This document shows, piece after piece, positions 16,421 to 24,538 of a stretch of 37,789 nt of DNA. Within the stretch, counting starts at the first letter, position 1. Each line of letters begins with the position of its first letter. Under the pieces are notes generated by a model, which saw nothing but the letters and a program-made list of their open reading frames with translations, was not told where the DNA came from and made no database searches. This DNA is from JBFKMV01 sp041629655 (GTDB taxonomy: Bacteria > Acidobacteriota > Polarisedimenticolia > Polarisedimenticolales > Polarisedimenticolaceae): NCBI GenBank assembly GCA_041629655.1, contig JBFKMV010000027.1, positions 1 through 37,789 on the forward strand, in the 5' to 3' direction. The translations under genes were made by a program, and so were the position numbers.

Positions 16421-17262
16421 GCGCCGGATCGGTCGTCGGGCGGCTCCTGCGGGATCAGGGATGCCGCCGCCGGGTCGATCAGCACCTCGCGCGAGGCGTT
16501 GAACGGCGTGACGCGCTCGACCGGGTGCGGCTGGTCGTGCTCGAGGCCGCCGAACGCCTCGGCGACGGCGCGGGCCTTCGCCTCGCCGGTCGCGAGCAAC
16601 AGCACCCGGCGGGCCGAATTCAGCGCGGGGAAGGTCAGGGTCAGCCGCCACTCGTCGAGCTGCGGCACGTGGTTGGCCGCCACCCAGCGCTCCTGCTCGG
16701 CCAGGGCTTCCGTGCCGGGAAACAGCGAGGCGGTGTGCCCGTCGGCGCCGATCCCCAGCAGCACCAGGTCGAAGTGGCGCCGTCTCTCGCCGAGGAACGC
16801 ATCGCCGATGCGCACCTCGTAGCGCCGCGCCGCCTCGGGCGGCTTCTGCTCGCCCTTCATGCGCAGCACGCGCACCGCGGGGATCTCGAGCGGGGTGAAC
16901 AGGGCCTCCTGGACCATGCGGTAGTTGCTGGCCTCGTGGTCCGGCGGCACGCAGCGCTCGTCGCCGAACACGAACAGCGTCTTCTTCCACGGCACCGACT
17001 GCCGGTAGGGCGGCTCGGCCAGCATGCGGTACAGCAGGCGCGGCGTCGATCCCCCCGCCAGCACGACGATGAAGCGTCCGGACTTCTTGACCGCGCGTTG
17101 CGCCGAGTCGACGAAACGCTTGGCGGCCGCCTCGGCGACGCGCTCGGGATCGGCGTAACGGTAGACCTGGGGCGGGCGGGGTCTCCAGGGCGGCGCAGCC
17201 GCGTCGACGGCCGGGGCGGCGGGCCGCTGCTCTCTGGTGGTCGGCTCGGTCTCGCTCTCCAT
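16417..17262 (-). CDS. pgl: 6-phosphogluconolactonase
   Basis: 281 residues, with an extra Pro/Ala-rich N-terminal stretch of about 30 residues before the catalytic domain. It hydrolyses 6-phosphogluconolactone in the oxidative pentose phosphate pathway. Motifs of the DevB/Pgl family are clear: VVLAGGSTPRLLYRML, FVFGDERCVPPDHEASNY and LLGIGADGHTASLFPGT. The ATG at 17262 is preferred; a GTG at 17274 overlaps the TAG of the upstream exporter gene by one base and would add four residues. Its position as last gene of a peptide-export operon, without zwf or gnd nearby, is odd and may only reflect operon read-through. Confidence 0.93.
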   Translation of the reverse strand: MESETEPTTREQRPAAPAVDAAAPPWRPRPPQVYRYADPERVAEAAAKRFVDSAQRAVKKSGRFIVVLAGGSTPRLLYRMLAEPPYRQSVPWKKTLFVFGDERCVPPDHEASNYRMVQEALFTPLEIPAVRVLRMKGEQKPPEAARRYEVRIGDAFLGERRRHFDLVLLGIGADGHTASLFPGTEALAEQERWVAANHVPQLDEWRLTLTFPALNSARRVLLLATGEAKARAVAEAFGGLEHDQPHPVERVTPFNASREVLIDPAAASLIPQEPPDDRSGA

Positions 17263-17273
17263 GGTGGGCGTCA

Positions 17274-19907
17274 CTATGCCATCTGTCGCGCCATCAGTCG
17301 AGCGAACAGCCCCTGCCGGGCCATCAGGTCTTCGAACTTCCCGCACTCGACGAACCGTCCCGAGTCGATGACGTGGATCCGGTCGGCGTTCCGGATCGTG
17401 CTCAGCCGGTGGGCGATCACGATGCGCGTCACGTTGAGCCGCCGCAGGCTGTCGCTGACCACCGCTTGCGTGCGGTTGTCCAGCGCGCTCGTGGCCTCGT
17501 CCAGCAGCAGGATGCCCGGACGGTGCACCAGCGCCCGCGTCAGCAGCAACCGCTGCCGCTGGCCGCCGGAGAGGTTGGTGCCGCCCTCGCTGACCACGGT
17601 GTGCATGCCCATCGGCATCGCCTCGATCTCTTCGGCGAACCCGGCGGCCCGGGCGGCCTCCCAGGCGTCGTTCAACGCCACCGGCGCGCCGTTGGTGACG
17701 TTGTCGAACATCGATCCGGCGTTGATCCGTCCGTTCTGCAGCACCACGCCCATCTGCCGCCGCACCGCGTGGACGTCCAGTCCCGCGAGGTCCTGGCCGT
17801 CGTAGTAGATCCCGCCGGACTGGGGGGTCTCGAAACCGAGCAGCAGCCGGAACAGCGTCGACTTGCCGCTGCCGGACGGACCGACCAGCGCGATGAACTG
17901 CCCCGGCTCGATCCGCGCGCTGACGTCGTCCAGGATCACCGGACCGTTGTCGTGGTACTGGAACACCACGTGGTCCAGCTCGACGCTGCCGCGCAAGCGG
18001 CCCGGGCTGGCCTTGCGCTCGTTGACCTCGGGCACCGCCTCCAGGATCGGCCGCGCGCGGTCGCGCAGGATCGCGATCGCCATCACGTCGGTGACCGTGT
18101 TGCTGAGACTGACGATCGCGCCGATGAACGTGCCGTAGGCGACGTTGAAGGCCAGGAACGTCCCGGTGGTCAGGGTCGTCGCTCCCGCGCTGCGGATCAG
18201 GGCCGCGGCGAGGGCGAACAGCACGATCGCGCTGGCCGTCGACACGCCGATGTTGACCACCCGCACCGTATCCTGGATCCGCCGCTGCGCCAGCTCCAGT
18301 CGCAGCAGCCGGGCGTAGTCGCGGGCCCAGCGGGCGAAGGCGCGTGACTCGGCGGCGGCCACGCGCAGCTTCGGCACCCCGTTGATCAACTGCACCATCA
18401 GGCCGAAGAACCGGCCCCGCAGCTCGAGGATCGTGCGCGCGTAACGCAGCAGCATCGCGCCGGAGACCACCGTCACCACCGCGCTGACCGCGGCGACGCC
18501 CACCGCGACCAGCGTCAGGCGCGGGCTGTAGTACAGCAGCAGGCCGAGGTTCAACAGCAGGATCACACTGCTGAACAGCGTACGCATCGTGGTGCCGCCG
18601 AGGTAGCTGCGGATCTGGCTGACCGCCGTGACACGCGATTGCAGGTCGCCGGTGGAGTACTGGCGAAAGAACGACAGCCGCAGGTTCAGCAACCGGTCCC
18701 ACACCGCGGCCTGCGTGGCGGCGTCGGCGCCGGTCTCGATGCGCATCATCGCGATGCCCTGGGACAGCCGGAACACCGCGCTGCCGAGCGCCGCGGCGAG
18801 CAGCCCCAGCCCGAGCTGCCACAGCAGCAGCTGGTTGGCGTCCGGGATCGCGTGGTCGACCAGCACGGCGGTGGCCTGCGGCGTGAACATCCCGAGCAGC
18901 GTGGCCGCGACCCCGGTACCGGCGACCAGCAACAGGTCGCGGCCCCGGCCGCGCATCGCGAAGCGCAGCAGCTCCAGACCGCGGGCGGCGTCCTCGGGCA
19001 GCGGCCGGTAGAACACCCAGGCCCCGGGGTCGATCGTCGCCGCGACCCTGGCGTCGACCGGCATCCGCGCGCGGGTCGCGGCGTCCAGCAGCACGTAGCG
19101 CCCCGTGGCGCCCGGCACCAGCGCGACCGGCTGGCGGTTGGCGCGGTAGAAGCACAGCAGCGGCCCGCAGTCCTGCTCCCACCAGCGGTCGTGCAACACG
19201 ACCTGCCGCGCGCGGACGTGCGAGGCCCGGGCGATGCGCTCGACCGGGTCGGCGGCGGCGGCGCTCTCCTCCCAGGCCGCGGGCGGCCGCAACCGCAGCC
19301 CGGCCGCCCGCCCGACGGCGTGCGCGGCGACGAACAGGTCGGACCCCTCGGCGATCGGCTCTTCGCCGGTGCCGAGTACCGACGTCAGCTCGGCCACGGC
19401 GCGCTGGGTCGCCTCGCGCGAGTGGCGCTCACGGGCGTCGAGCCGACGGCGGCCCTCGGCGCGCTCGCGGCCGGCCTCGCGGTGCAACTGCTCCAGCACC
19501 TGCTCGTGCAGCGACGCGAGCCGCGGCTCGGACGCCGCGGTCCGGCCGGTCCGCAGACCGGGGAGCGCACGGCGCCAGCGTTCGATCCACTCCGCCGCCA
19601 GCTCGCGCTCGGCGCGACCGTCGCCGCTGGGCAGCTTGACCAGCGTGGTGTCCTCGAGCCCCACCGCGATCACGGCCTGCCCGCCGTCCGGCAGCGGTCC
19701 CATCCCGAACAACGCACCGTCCGGTCCGACATCGAACAGGAAGCGTCGCGCGCCGGACGGCTGCCCGCCCTGCCACAGCACGGCGAACAGCGCGACGCTC
19801 CCGCGCTCCACGACCCACAGCGAACCGGGTTCGTCGAGGCGCAGCAGCTCGCTGCCGCCCAGCTTCACCGTCTCGGCCTGGAGCCGGTTGAGATCGTCCA
19901 TCGCCAT
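17274..19907 (-). CDS. NHLM-type peptide exporter, second ABC transporter protein (non-peptidase)
   Basis: 877 residues. It matches the layout of the second ABC protein of NHLM bacteriocin-type export systems. A cytoplasmic N-terminal region of about 320 residues begins with a beta-rich, cyclic-nucleotide-fold-like segment (LWVVERGSVALFAV to EDTTLVKLP) and lacks a C39 peptidase. A six-helix export domain spans about 320-600. The nucleotide-binding domain has Walker A VGPSGSGKST near 674, signature NLSGGQRQR near 777, Walker B ILLLDEATSALD and the H-loop IAHRLS. It probably pairs with the upstream C39 ABC protein (11-base gap) as a heterodimeric or tandem exporter. Its stop overlaps a possible pgl start. 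Confidence 0.9.
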   Translation of the reverse strand: MAMDDLNRLQAETVKLGGSELLRLDEPGSLWVVERGSVALFAVLWQGGQPSGARRFLFDVGPDGALFGMGPLPDGGQAVIAVGLEDTTLVKLPSGDGRAERELAAEWIERWRRALPGLRTGRTAASEPRLASLHEQVLEQLHREAGRERAEGRRRLDARERHSREATQRAVAELTSVLGTGEEPIAEGSDLFVAAHAVGRAAGLRLRPPAAWEESAAAADPVERIARASHVRARQVVLHDRWWEQDCGPLLCFYRANRQPVALVPGATGRYVLLDAATRARMPVDARVAATIDPGAWVFYRPLPEDAARGLELLRFAMRGRGRDLLLVAGTGVAATLLGMFTPQATAVLVDHAIPDANQLLLWQLGLGLLAAALGSAVFRLSQGIAMMRIETGADAATQAAVWDRLLNLRLSFFRQYSTGDLQSRVTAVSQIRSYLGGTTMRTLFSSVILLLNLGLLLYYSPRLTLVAVGVAAVSAVVTVVSGAMLLRYARTILELRGRFFGLMVQLINGVPKLRVAAAESRAFARWARDYARLLRLELAQRRIQDTVRVVNIGVSTASAIVLFALAAALIRSAGATTLTTGTFLAFNVAYGTFIGAIVSLSNTVTDVMAIAILRDRARPILEAVPEVNERKASPGRLRGSVELDHVVFQYHDNGPVILDDVSARIEPGQFIALVGPSGSGKSTLFRLLLGFETPQSGGIYYDGQDLAGLDVHAVRRQMGVVLQNGRINAGSMFDNVTNGAPVALNDAWEAARAAGFAEEIEAMPMGMHTVVSEGGTNLSGGQRQRLLLTRALVHRPGILLLDEATSALDNRTQAVVSDSLRRLNVTRIVIAHRLSTIRNADRIHVIDSGRFVECGKFEDLMARQGLFARLMARQMA

Positions 19908-19918
19908 CGTCGTCGGCC

Positions 19919-22078
19919 CTAGCCCGTCTCCTCGCTACGGATCAGCCGGGCGTACTCCCCCTGCGACTCCCACAGCGTCTCGTGGCGGCCTCGCTGCAGC
20001 ACCGCGCCGCGGCGCAGCACGAGAATCTCCTCGGCGTCCCGGATCGTGCTCAGCCGGTGCGCCACGACCAGCGCCGAGCAGCCCCGTTTTCTCAGGTTGC
20101 GGTCGATGCGGTACTCGGTCTCGGCATCGAGCGCGCTGGTCGCCTCGTCGAGCACCAGGATCGACGGGCGGTTGACCAGCGCGCGCGCGATCTCCAGCCG
20201 CTGGCGCTGACCGCCGCTGAGGTTCGACGCGCCCTCGAGCAGATCCGCCTCGAGTCCCCCGGCCATCGACAGCACCACCTCGTGGATCTCCGCGTCCTTC
20301 AGCGCCGAGTCCAGCGCCGGCGGCGGCACCGTGTCGTCCCACAGCGTCAGGTTCTCGCGGATCGTTCCGCCGAAGAACAGGATGTCCTGGTCGACCATCG
20401 CCAGCGATCCGGCCAGGACGTGGCGCGGGATCTCGCGGCGCGGCTTGCCGTCGAACAGGATCTCGCCCTCCCACGGCTCGTACAGTCCGCAGACCAGCTT
20501 GGCGATCGTCGACTTGCCCGAGCCGCTGCCGCCGACCAGCGCCACACGGCGCCCGGGCTCGATGACCAGGCTGAGGTCCTTGATCAGCGGCGGCGCGACG
20601 TGGCTGTAGCCGAAGGTCACGTTGCGCAGCTCGACGCGGCCCTCCAGCCGGCCCGCGCCGTTCCCCGCGACGCTGACGCGCTGCTCGTCGGTTTCGGGGT
20701 CGGTCGCGTGCAGCAACACGTCGTCCACGCGCAGCATGTCGCCCTGCAAGGTCTGTAGCCGCCCGGCCAACCCGACCAGTGTTCCGACCGGACGCTGGAA
20801 GCTGGCCGTCAGGCTCTGGAACGCGATCAGCATGCCGATCGAGAGCTCGCCCTGGATCACGCGCCACCCGCCGATGACCAGGATCACCATCGTGGTCAGC
20901 GCCGACAGCAGGCCCGGCAGCACGCCCAGGCCCTGGTTGGTCAGCCCGAGCTCCTGCTGCGCGGTGGTCGCCTTGGTGTAGTAGCCGGCCCAGCGGGCGA
21001 AGAAACCGCCCTCGAGCGCGGAGGCCTTGATCGTCTCGATGCTCTGGAGGCCCGCGATCGACACGCCGGAGACCTTGCCCAGCTCCTGCCGCAGCTGCAT
21101 GTTGGCGTCGACCCGCCGGCGCGCGATCCAGCGCAGCGCCAGCACGTTGCCCAGCGCGAACAGCACCGCGATCGAGGCCAGCCAGGGATCGTAGGCCAGC
21201 ATCACCGCGAGGTAGAACGCCAGCATCAGGCAGTCGATGATCGCCGCGGCGAGCTGACCCGAAAGCGTGTCGGCGATGCCGTGGTTCAACGCCAGGCGGC
21301 TCGAGATCTCGCCGGCGAAGCGCTGCGCGAAGAACCCCACCGGCAGCCGCAGCACGTGCCACAGAAACGACCCCGACAACCGCACCGCGAGCTTGGTCCG
21401 CAGCTCGCGCAGGTAGCTCAGCTGGAGGCCGCGCGCCGCGATGTGCAGCAGCGCCATCAGGCCCAGCCCCAGCAGCAACGGGCGCAGCCAGTCGTGACGC
21501 GCCTTGACCAGCACCTCGTCCACGAACACCTGGGTCAGCATCGGCGCCGCGAGGCCCGGCGCGACGAGCAACAGTCCGGCGACGACACAGAACGCCAGGT
21601 CGCGCCCGGAGCCCGCGATCCGGCGGCGCAATCCACGCGCGGTGCTCGGCGGATGTCCGCCCTGCTCGAATTCCGGTCCCGGCTCCATGTACAGCACGAC
21701 GCCCGTGAAGCCCTCGTCGAACTCGCGGAACGTCACGTGGCGCCGGCCGGTGGCGGGATCGTTCAGCCGCACGCGGTCGCGCTGGAACCCTTCCACGACC
21801 AGGAAGTGGTTGAAGTTCCAGAACACGATGAACGGCGGCTCGAGCTTCTGGACGTCCTCGAGGTCGGTCGACAGACCCTTGGCCTTGAGGCCGTAGCGGC
21901 GCGCCGCCTTGACGACGTTCGCCGCGTTGCTACCGTCGCGGGACACGCCGCACTCGGTGCGCAGCTCGGACAGCGGGACCACGCGGCCGTGGTGGGCCAG
22001 GATCACTCCGAGCGCCGCGGCGCCGCACTCCACGGCCTCCATCTGCAGCACGGTCGGGGTCTTGACGATCCTGGACAA
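19919..22078 (-). CDS. NHLM-type peptidase-containing ABC exporter (C39 peptidase, PCAT)
   Basis: 719 residues. Residues 1-130 are a C39 cysteine peptidase domain that removes double-glycine leaders: Gln12 (oxyanion hole) and Cys18 in LQMEAVECGA, His90 in WNFNHFLVVEGF, Asp106 in LNDPATG. The transmembrane export domain spans about 165-460. The nucleotide-binding domain has Walker A VGGSGSGKST near 514, signature NLSGGQRQR near 619, Walker B ILVLDEATSALD and H-loop VAHRLS. All catalytic residues are present, so leader cleavage coupled to export is expected. The start is a TTG four bases after the HlyD stop; it preserves the normal N terminus before the catalytic Cys. Its likely substrate is the double-glycine peptide at 24185-24382. 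Confidence 0.95.
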   Translation of the reverse strand: MSRIVKTPTVLQMEAVECGAAALGVILAHHGRVVPLSELRTECGVSRDGSNAANVVKAARRYGLKAKGLSTDLEDVQKLEPPFIVFWNFNHFLVVEGFQRDRVRLNDPATGRRHVTFREFDEGFTGVVLYMEPGPEFEQGGHPPSTARGLRRRIAGSGRDLAFCVVAGLLLVAPGLAAPMLTQVFVDEVLVKARHDWLRPLLLGLGLMALLHIAARGLQLSYLRELRTKLAVRLSGSFLWHVLRLPVGFFAQRFAGEISSRLALNHGIADTLSGQLAAAIIDCLMLAFYLAVMLAYDPWLASIAVLFALGNVLALRWIARRRVDANMQLRQELGKVSGVSIAGLQSIETIKASALEGGFFARWAGYYTKATTAQQELGLTNQGLGVLPGLLSALTTMVILVIGGWRVIQGELSIGMLIAFQSLTASFQRPVGTLVGLAGRLQTLQGDMLRVDDVLLHATDPETDEQRVSVAGNGAGRLEGRVELRNVTFGYSHVAPPLIKDLSLVIEPGRRVALVGGSGSGKSTIAKLVCGLYEPWEGEILFDGKPRREIPRHVLAGSLAMVDQDILFFGGTIRENLTLWDDTVPPPALDSALKDAEIHEVVLSMAGGLEADLLEGASNLSGGQRQRLEIARALVNRPSILVLDEATSALDAETEYRIDRNLRKRGCSALVVAHRLSTIRDAEEILVLRRGAVLQRGRHETLWESQGEYARLIRSEETG

Positions 22079-22082
22079 CGGC

Positions 22083-23441
22083 CTAGTCGATTCCGGCGGA
22101 CGATTTGAGGAACGGCAGCACGAAGCTGATCGGCGCCCGCTGCTCCACGGCGACGCGAGCGGTGGTGGTGGTCCCCGCGGAGAACCCGAGCTGCGGACCC
22201 CGCGACGACGTCCAGGCGAAACCGCTCGCCGTTTCGGGGTCGCGGTGCAGCTCGGCGTAGACCTGGATCACGTAGCCGCCGCCGACCAGCGACGCGGCCA
22301 GCTCGGGGTTGCCGATGATCCTCTCGGCTTCGGCGAGCGTGACCGGAAACGGCGAGATCTTCCGGATCGTGCCCCGGATGCTGCCGAACCGTTGGCGCTC
22401 GACCGTCGCGGGCGTCACGCGGATCTCCTGCTCGGGTTCGAGCCGCTTGCCGTCGCGCACCGTGAAGTACGTCACGCTGACCAGGGTCGCCGCGGGATCG
22501 TTGATCGCCATCGAGCCGACCCGGGCGCCCTGGGGGATGAACTCGCCCGCGGCCGCGCTCAGCTCCAGCACCCGTCCCGCCTGCTCGCTGGTGATGCGGC
22601 TCTGCTGCTCGAGCTGCTGCTCGAGCCGGGCGATCTCACGGTTCACCTCCGCCAGCTCCTGCTCGCGGCCGGCGATGTGCTGCAGCCGTTCGAGATAGTC
22701 CTCCTCGACCTCCAGCTCGCGGCTGCGCAGCGAGTCGAGATCGCTGTCCAGGGCGGCCACGCGCGCCAGCACGTCCATGTAGTCGCTCTCGATCTCGTCC
22801 AGCTCGGCCCGCGAGATGATCCCCGACTCGTGCAGCTCGCGCTGCCCCGCCCGGCGCGAGTCGAGCGAACGCTCGTGCGCCCGGGCCACGGCGAGCTGCT
22901 GTTCGGTCCGCCGGCGCTCCTCGGCAATCGCCTGCAGCTCCTTGTCGCGGAGCCGGTCGGCGATGGCGCGGAAGGCCGCGAGGTCGTCTCCGTCGGCGGG
23001 GACGCCGGGCAACAGCTCGCGCATCCGGCGGTCCCGCACGCGCAGCAATTGCCCTCCCTGGAGCTGGGCGGTCAGCTCGCGCAGCTTGGCCTGCTGCAGC
23101 TCGAGCTGCTTGTCGATCTCGGGGCGGGCGATCACGGCCAGCACGTCGCCCGGCGCGACCTCGTCGCCGACCTCCACGTAGAGCTCGCGCAGGTAGCCGG
23201 CCGACGGCGACTGCAGCTCCACGATCTCGCGCGGGCGGACCAGGATCCCCTTGCCCTCGACGTTCTCGGGGATCGTGCCGATCACGGACCACAGCACCAG
23301 CAGCGTGACCAGTACCGCCAGCGTCGCCAGCGGCAGCCACGACTTGCGGTCGACCACGCGCAGCAGCTGGTCCAGCCGCTCGGGCGACGACAGGCGCTCC
23401 AGCGACTTCTCGCGGAACGGTCCCGGGTGACCCTCGCTCAT
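22083..23441 (-). CDS. HlyD-family periplasmic adaptor of the NHLM-type exporter
   Basis: 452 residues. One membrane segment (about 38-58, LPLATLAVLVTLLVLWSVI) follows a short cytoplasmic N terminus. A first lipoyl half-motif (VELQSPSAGYLRELYVEVGDEVAPGDVLAVI), a long charged alpha-helical hairpin (about 115-290) and a second barrel-like part (AGEFIPQGARVGSMAI) give the membrane fusion protein layout that links the inner-membrane ABC exporter to the periplasm or an outer-membrane channel. The ATG overlaps the stop of the cyclic-nucleotide-fold gene as ATGA, so the two are translationally coupled. No TolC-like gene is in the window. Confidence 0.9.
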   Translation of the reverse strand: MSEGHPGPFREKSLERLSSPERLDQLLRVVDRKSWLPLATLAVLVTLLVLWSVIGTIPENVEGKGILVRPREIVELQSPSAGYLRELYVEVGDEVAPGDVLAVIARPEIDKQLELQQAKLRELTAQLQGGQLLRVRDRRMRELLPGVPADGDDLAAFRAIADRLRDKELQAIAEERRRTEQQLAVARAHERSLDSRRAGQRELHESGIISRAELDEIESDYMDVLARVAALDSDLDSLRSRELEVEEDYLERLQHIAGREQELAEVNREIARLEQQLEQQSRITSEQAGRVLELSAAAGEFIPQGARVGSMAINDPAATLVSVTYFTVRDGKRLEPEQEIRVTPATVERQRFGSIRGTIRKISPFPVTLAEAERIIGNPELAASLVGGGYVIQVYAELHRDPETASGFAWTSSRGPQLGFSAGTTTTARVAVEQRAPISFVLPFLKSSAGID

Positions 23442-24004
23442 CGCGGAGCCCCGGGGTCCGACGGCGCGGCGCCACGCAGCCGCTTGAGCATCCAGTCGAA
23501 GCGCGCCCCGGCCAGCGCCACGTTGTCGAGCACCTCCGGATCCAGCTCGTCCTCGTGCTGCACCTCGTCGTCGAGGATGTCCTTGCCGTAGCCCAGTCGC
23601 TGCTGCGTCTTGCGCAACCGCGAAGACAGGAACACCCCCAGCGCGCGGTAGAACCGCGCGGCGAAGGCCAGGTCCTGGGCCAGCTTCGCGGTCAGCTTCT
23701 CGCGCGGGATCGAGAGCACGGTGATCTCGCCGACCGCCGTGACGCTGGCGGACGGCGGGCGCGAGTCGAGGAACGACAGCTCGCCCAGCACCTCGCCCGA
23801 CTTCAGCACGGCGACCTGCTTGTCGCCCAGCGCCTCCAGCGTCACCGACAGCTGGCCGTCGAGCAGGATGTACAGCACGTCGATCGGCTGACCTTCGCGG
23901 ATCAGCACCGTCCCCGGCGCGCAGGTCTGCTTGGCGCCGTTCTGGACCAGCCAGTCGACGTCGGCATCGGCCAGCTCGCTGAGAATGAACAGTACCTTGC
24001 GCAT
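23438..24004 (-). CDS. Cyclic-nucleotide-binding-fold protein of the export operon
   Basis: 188 residues. Residues about 5-125 form a CRP-like beta-roll (PGTVLIREGQPIDVLYILLDGQLSV, VLKSGEVLGELSFLDSRPPSASVTAV). The phosphate-binding cassette keeps Gly74-Glu75, but the position of the usually invariant Arg is Pro84; Arg82 is two residues earlier. Cyclic nucleotide binding may therefore be lost or altered. The tail (126-188) is acidic and helical with no helix-turn-helix, so it is not a CRP-type regulator. Proteins with this fold recur beside NHLM-type bacteriocin exporters. A role in gating or assembling the exporter is inferred from the ATGA overlap with hlyD. Confidence 0.85.
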   Translation of the reverse strand: MRKVLFILSELADADVDWLVQNGAKQTCAPGTVLIREGQPIDVLYILLDGQLSVTLEALGDKQVAVLKSGEVLGELSFLDSRPPSASVTAVGEITVLSIPREKLTAKLAQDLAFAARFYRALGVFLSSRLRKTQQRLGYGKDILDDEVQHEDELDPEVLDNVALAGARFDWMLKRLRGAAPSDPGAPR

Positions 24005-24117
24005 GATTGCTTCCCTTGGCTGCTCAGAGGGACACGGATCCCCTGCGGGCGGCGCGCGGCTCCCGGCGGGGCGGCAGAACCGTGTGGGGAGCGGGAGGAA
24101 GGTCGCGGAGAGACGAC

Positions 24118-24146
24118 GGGGCAGGAAGGTCCGACCTCCCTGCCCC
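24118..24146 (-). promoter_or_regulatory. Strong 13-bp hairpin between the peptide gene and the export genes
   Basis: Arms 24118-24130 (GGGGCAGGAAGGT on the plus strand) and 24134-24146 (ACCTCCCTGCCCC) pair over 13 bases, with one G-U in the transcript and a three-base loop. No T tract follows. It lies in the 180-base leader before the cyclic-nucleotide-fold gene, where it could attenuate or stabilise the transcript so that peptide is made in excess of exporter. Confidence 0.6.
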
Positions 24147-24163
24147 GCACGGTCCGTAGACCT

Positions 24164-24181
24164 CGTCGCAGAGGTGCGACG
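24164..24181 (-). promoter_or_regulatory. Hairpin immediately after the peptide stop codon
   Basis: Arms CGTCGCA (24164-24170) and TGCGACG (24175-24181), seven pairs with a four-base loop, three bases past the stop of the peptide gene. Together with the larger hairpin it forms a tandem structure that would protect the 3' end of a short peptide mRNA or slow polymerase. Confidence 0.55.
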
Positions 24182-24184
24182 CCC

Positions 24185-24382
24185 TCAGTTCTTGTCGAGA
24201 TGGCCGGGGTCGTCCCCGCCCATCGGATCGTCCTCGGCTTTCTCCGCGATCGGTCCGGGGCCGCCACCGCCCGGTCCGGGTGGGGTCATCGGCGTACCCC
24301 CGGGGCCGGTCGGCTCGGATTCCGTGCTCCCGCCTCCGGACATTTTCGACAGCTTGTCGTCGTCGATGCGGTCTCTCGACAT
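24185..24382 (-). CDS. Double-glycine-leader peptide, probable substrate of the C39/NHLM-type exporter
   Basis: 65 residues. The leader MSRDRIDDDKLSKMSGG ends in Gly-Gly, with Ile at -12, Leu at -7 and Met at -4, exactly the hydrophobic positions read by C39 peptidases. Cleavage after residue 17 would release a 48-residue core starting GSTESEP. The core holds 13 Gly, 10 Pro and 9 acidic residues, with no Cys and no aromatic residue, ending DDPGHLDKN. It is hydrophilic, negatively charged and probably disordered, unlike pore-forming bacteriocins or lanthipeptides. AAGGAGG lies six bases before the ATG at 24382. It has its own promoter and precedes the export genes on the same strand. No modifying enzyme is encoded nearby. 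Function unknown: a signal, a surface component or a toxin are all possible. Confidence 0.8.
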   Translation of the reverse strand: MSRDRIDDDKLSKMSGGGSTESEPTGPGGTPMTPPGPGGGGPGPIAEKAEDDPMGGDDPGHLDKN

Positions 24383-24388
24383 GCGGAT

Positions 24389-24395
24389 CCTCCTT
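24389..24395 (-). promoter_or_regulatory. Strong ribosome binding site of the double-glycine peptide gene
   Basis: AAGGAGG on the minus strand, six bases before the ATG at 24382. It fixes this start against the longer open frame upstream and points to high translation of the peptide. Confidence 0.85.
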
Positions 24396-24438
24396 CCTGG
24401 ATGGTTCGGAGCTTGCTGGCAAAGCTCGATTTGCGCCG

Positions 24439-24467
24439 AATCTACCACAGGGGCGGGAGGGCACAAA
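24439..24467 (-). promoter_or_regulatory. Promoter candidate for the peptide and export operon
   Basis: Reading leftward, TTTGTG (24462-24467) and TAGATT (24439-24444) are separated by 17 bases in the 156-base gap after the cyclase gene, giving a 5' leader of about 50 bases. A similar TAGATT -10 precedes the lipoprotein gene at 34095. Confidence 0.5.
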
Positions 24468-24538
24468 GCGGAAACTGCCGGCCGCGGACGACAGGCGAAA
24501 AACCGGCGGACGCGCACCTTCGGCGTTAAACGGAGCGC

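Noticed and set aside
23438..24004. CRP/FNR-type transcription regulator
   Set aside because: No helix-turn-helix follows the beta-roll; the tail is short and acidic.
24118..24146. Intrinsic terminator ending the peptide transcript
   Set aside because: The stem is strong but no T-rich tract follows it on the transcribed strand, so attenuation or mRNA stabilisation fits better.
24185..24382. A second Gly-Gly cleavage site (DDPMGG) in the peptide
   Set aside because: The -4 position is Pro and -7 is not hydrophobic, unlike the first site, so C39 cleavage there is unlikely.
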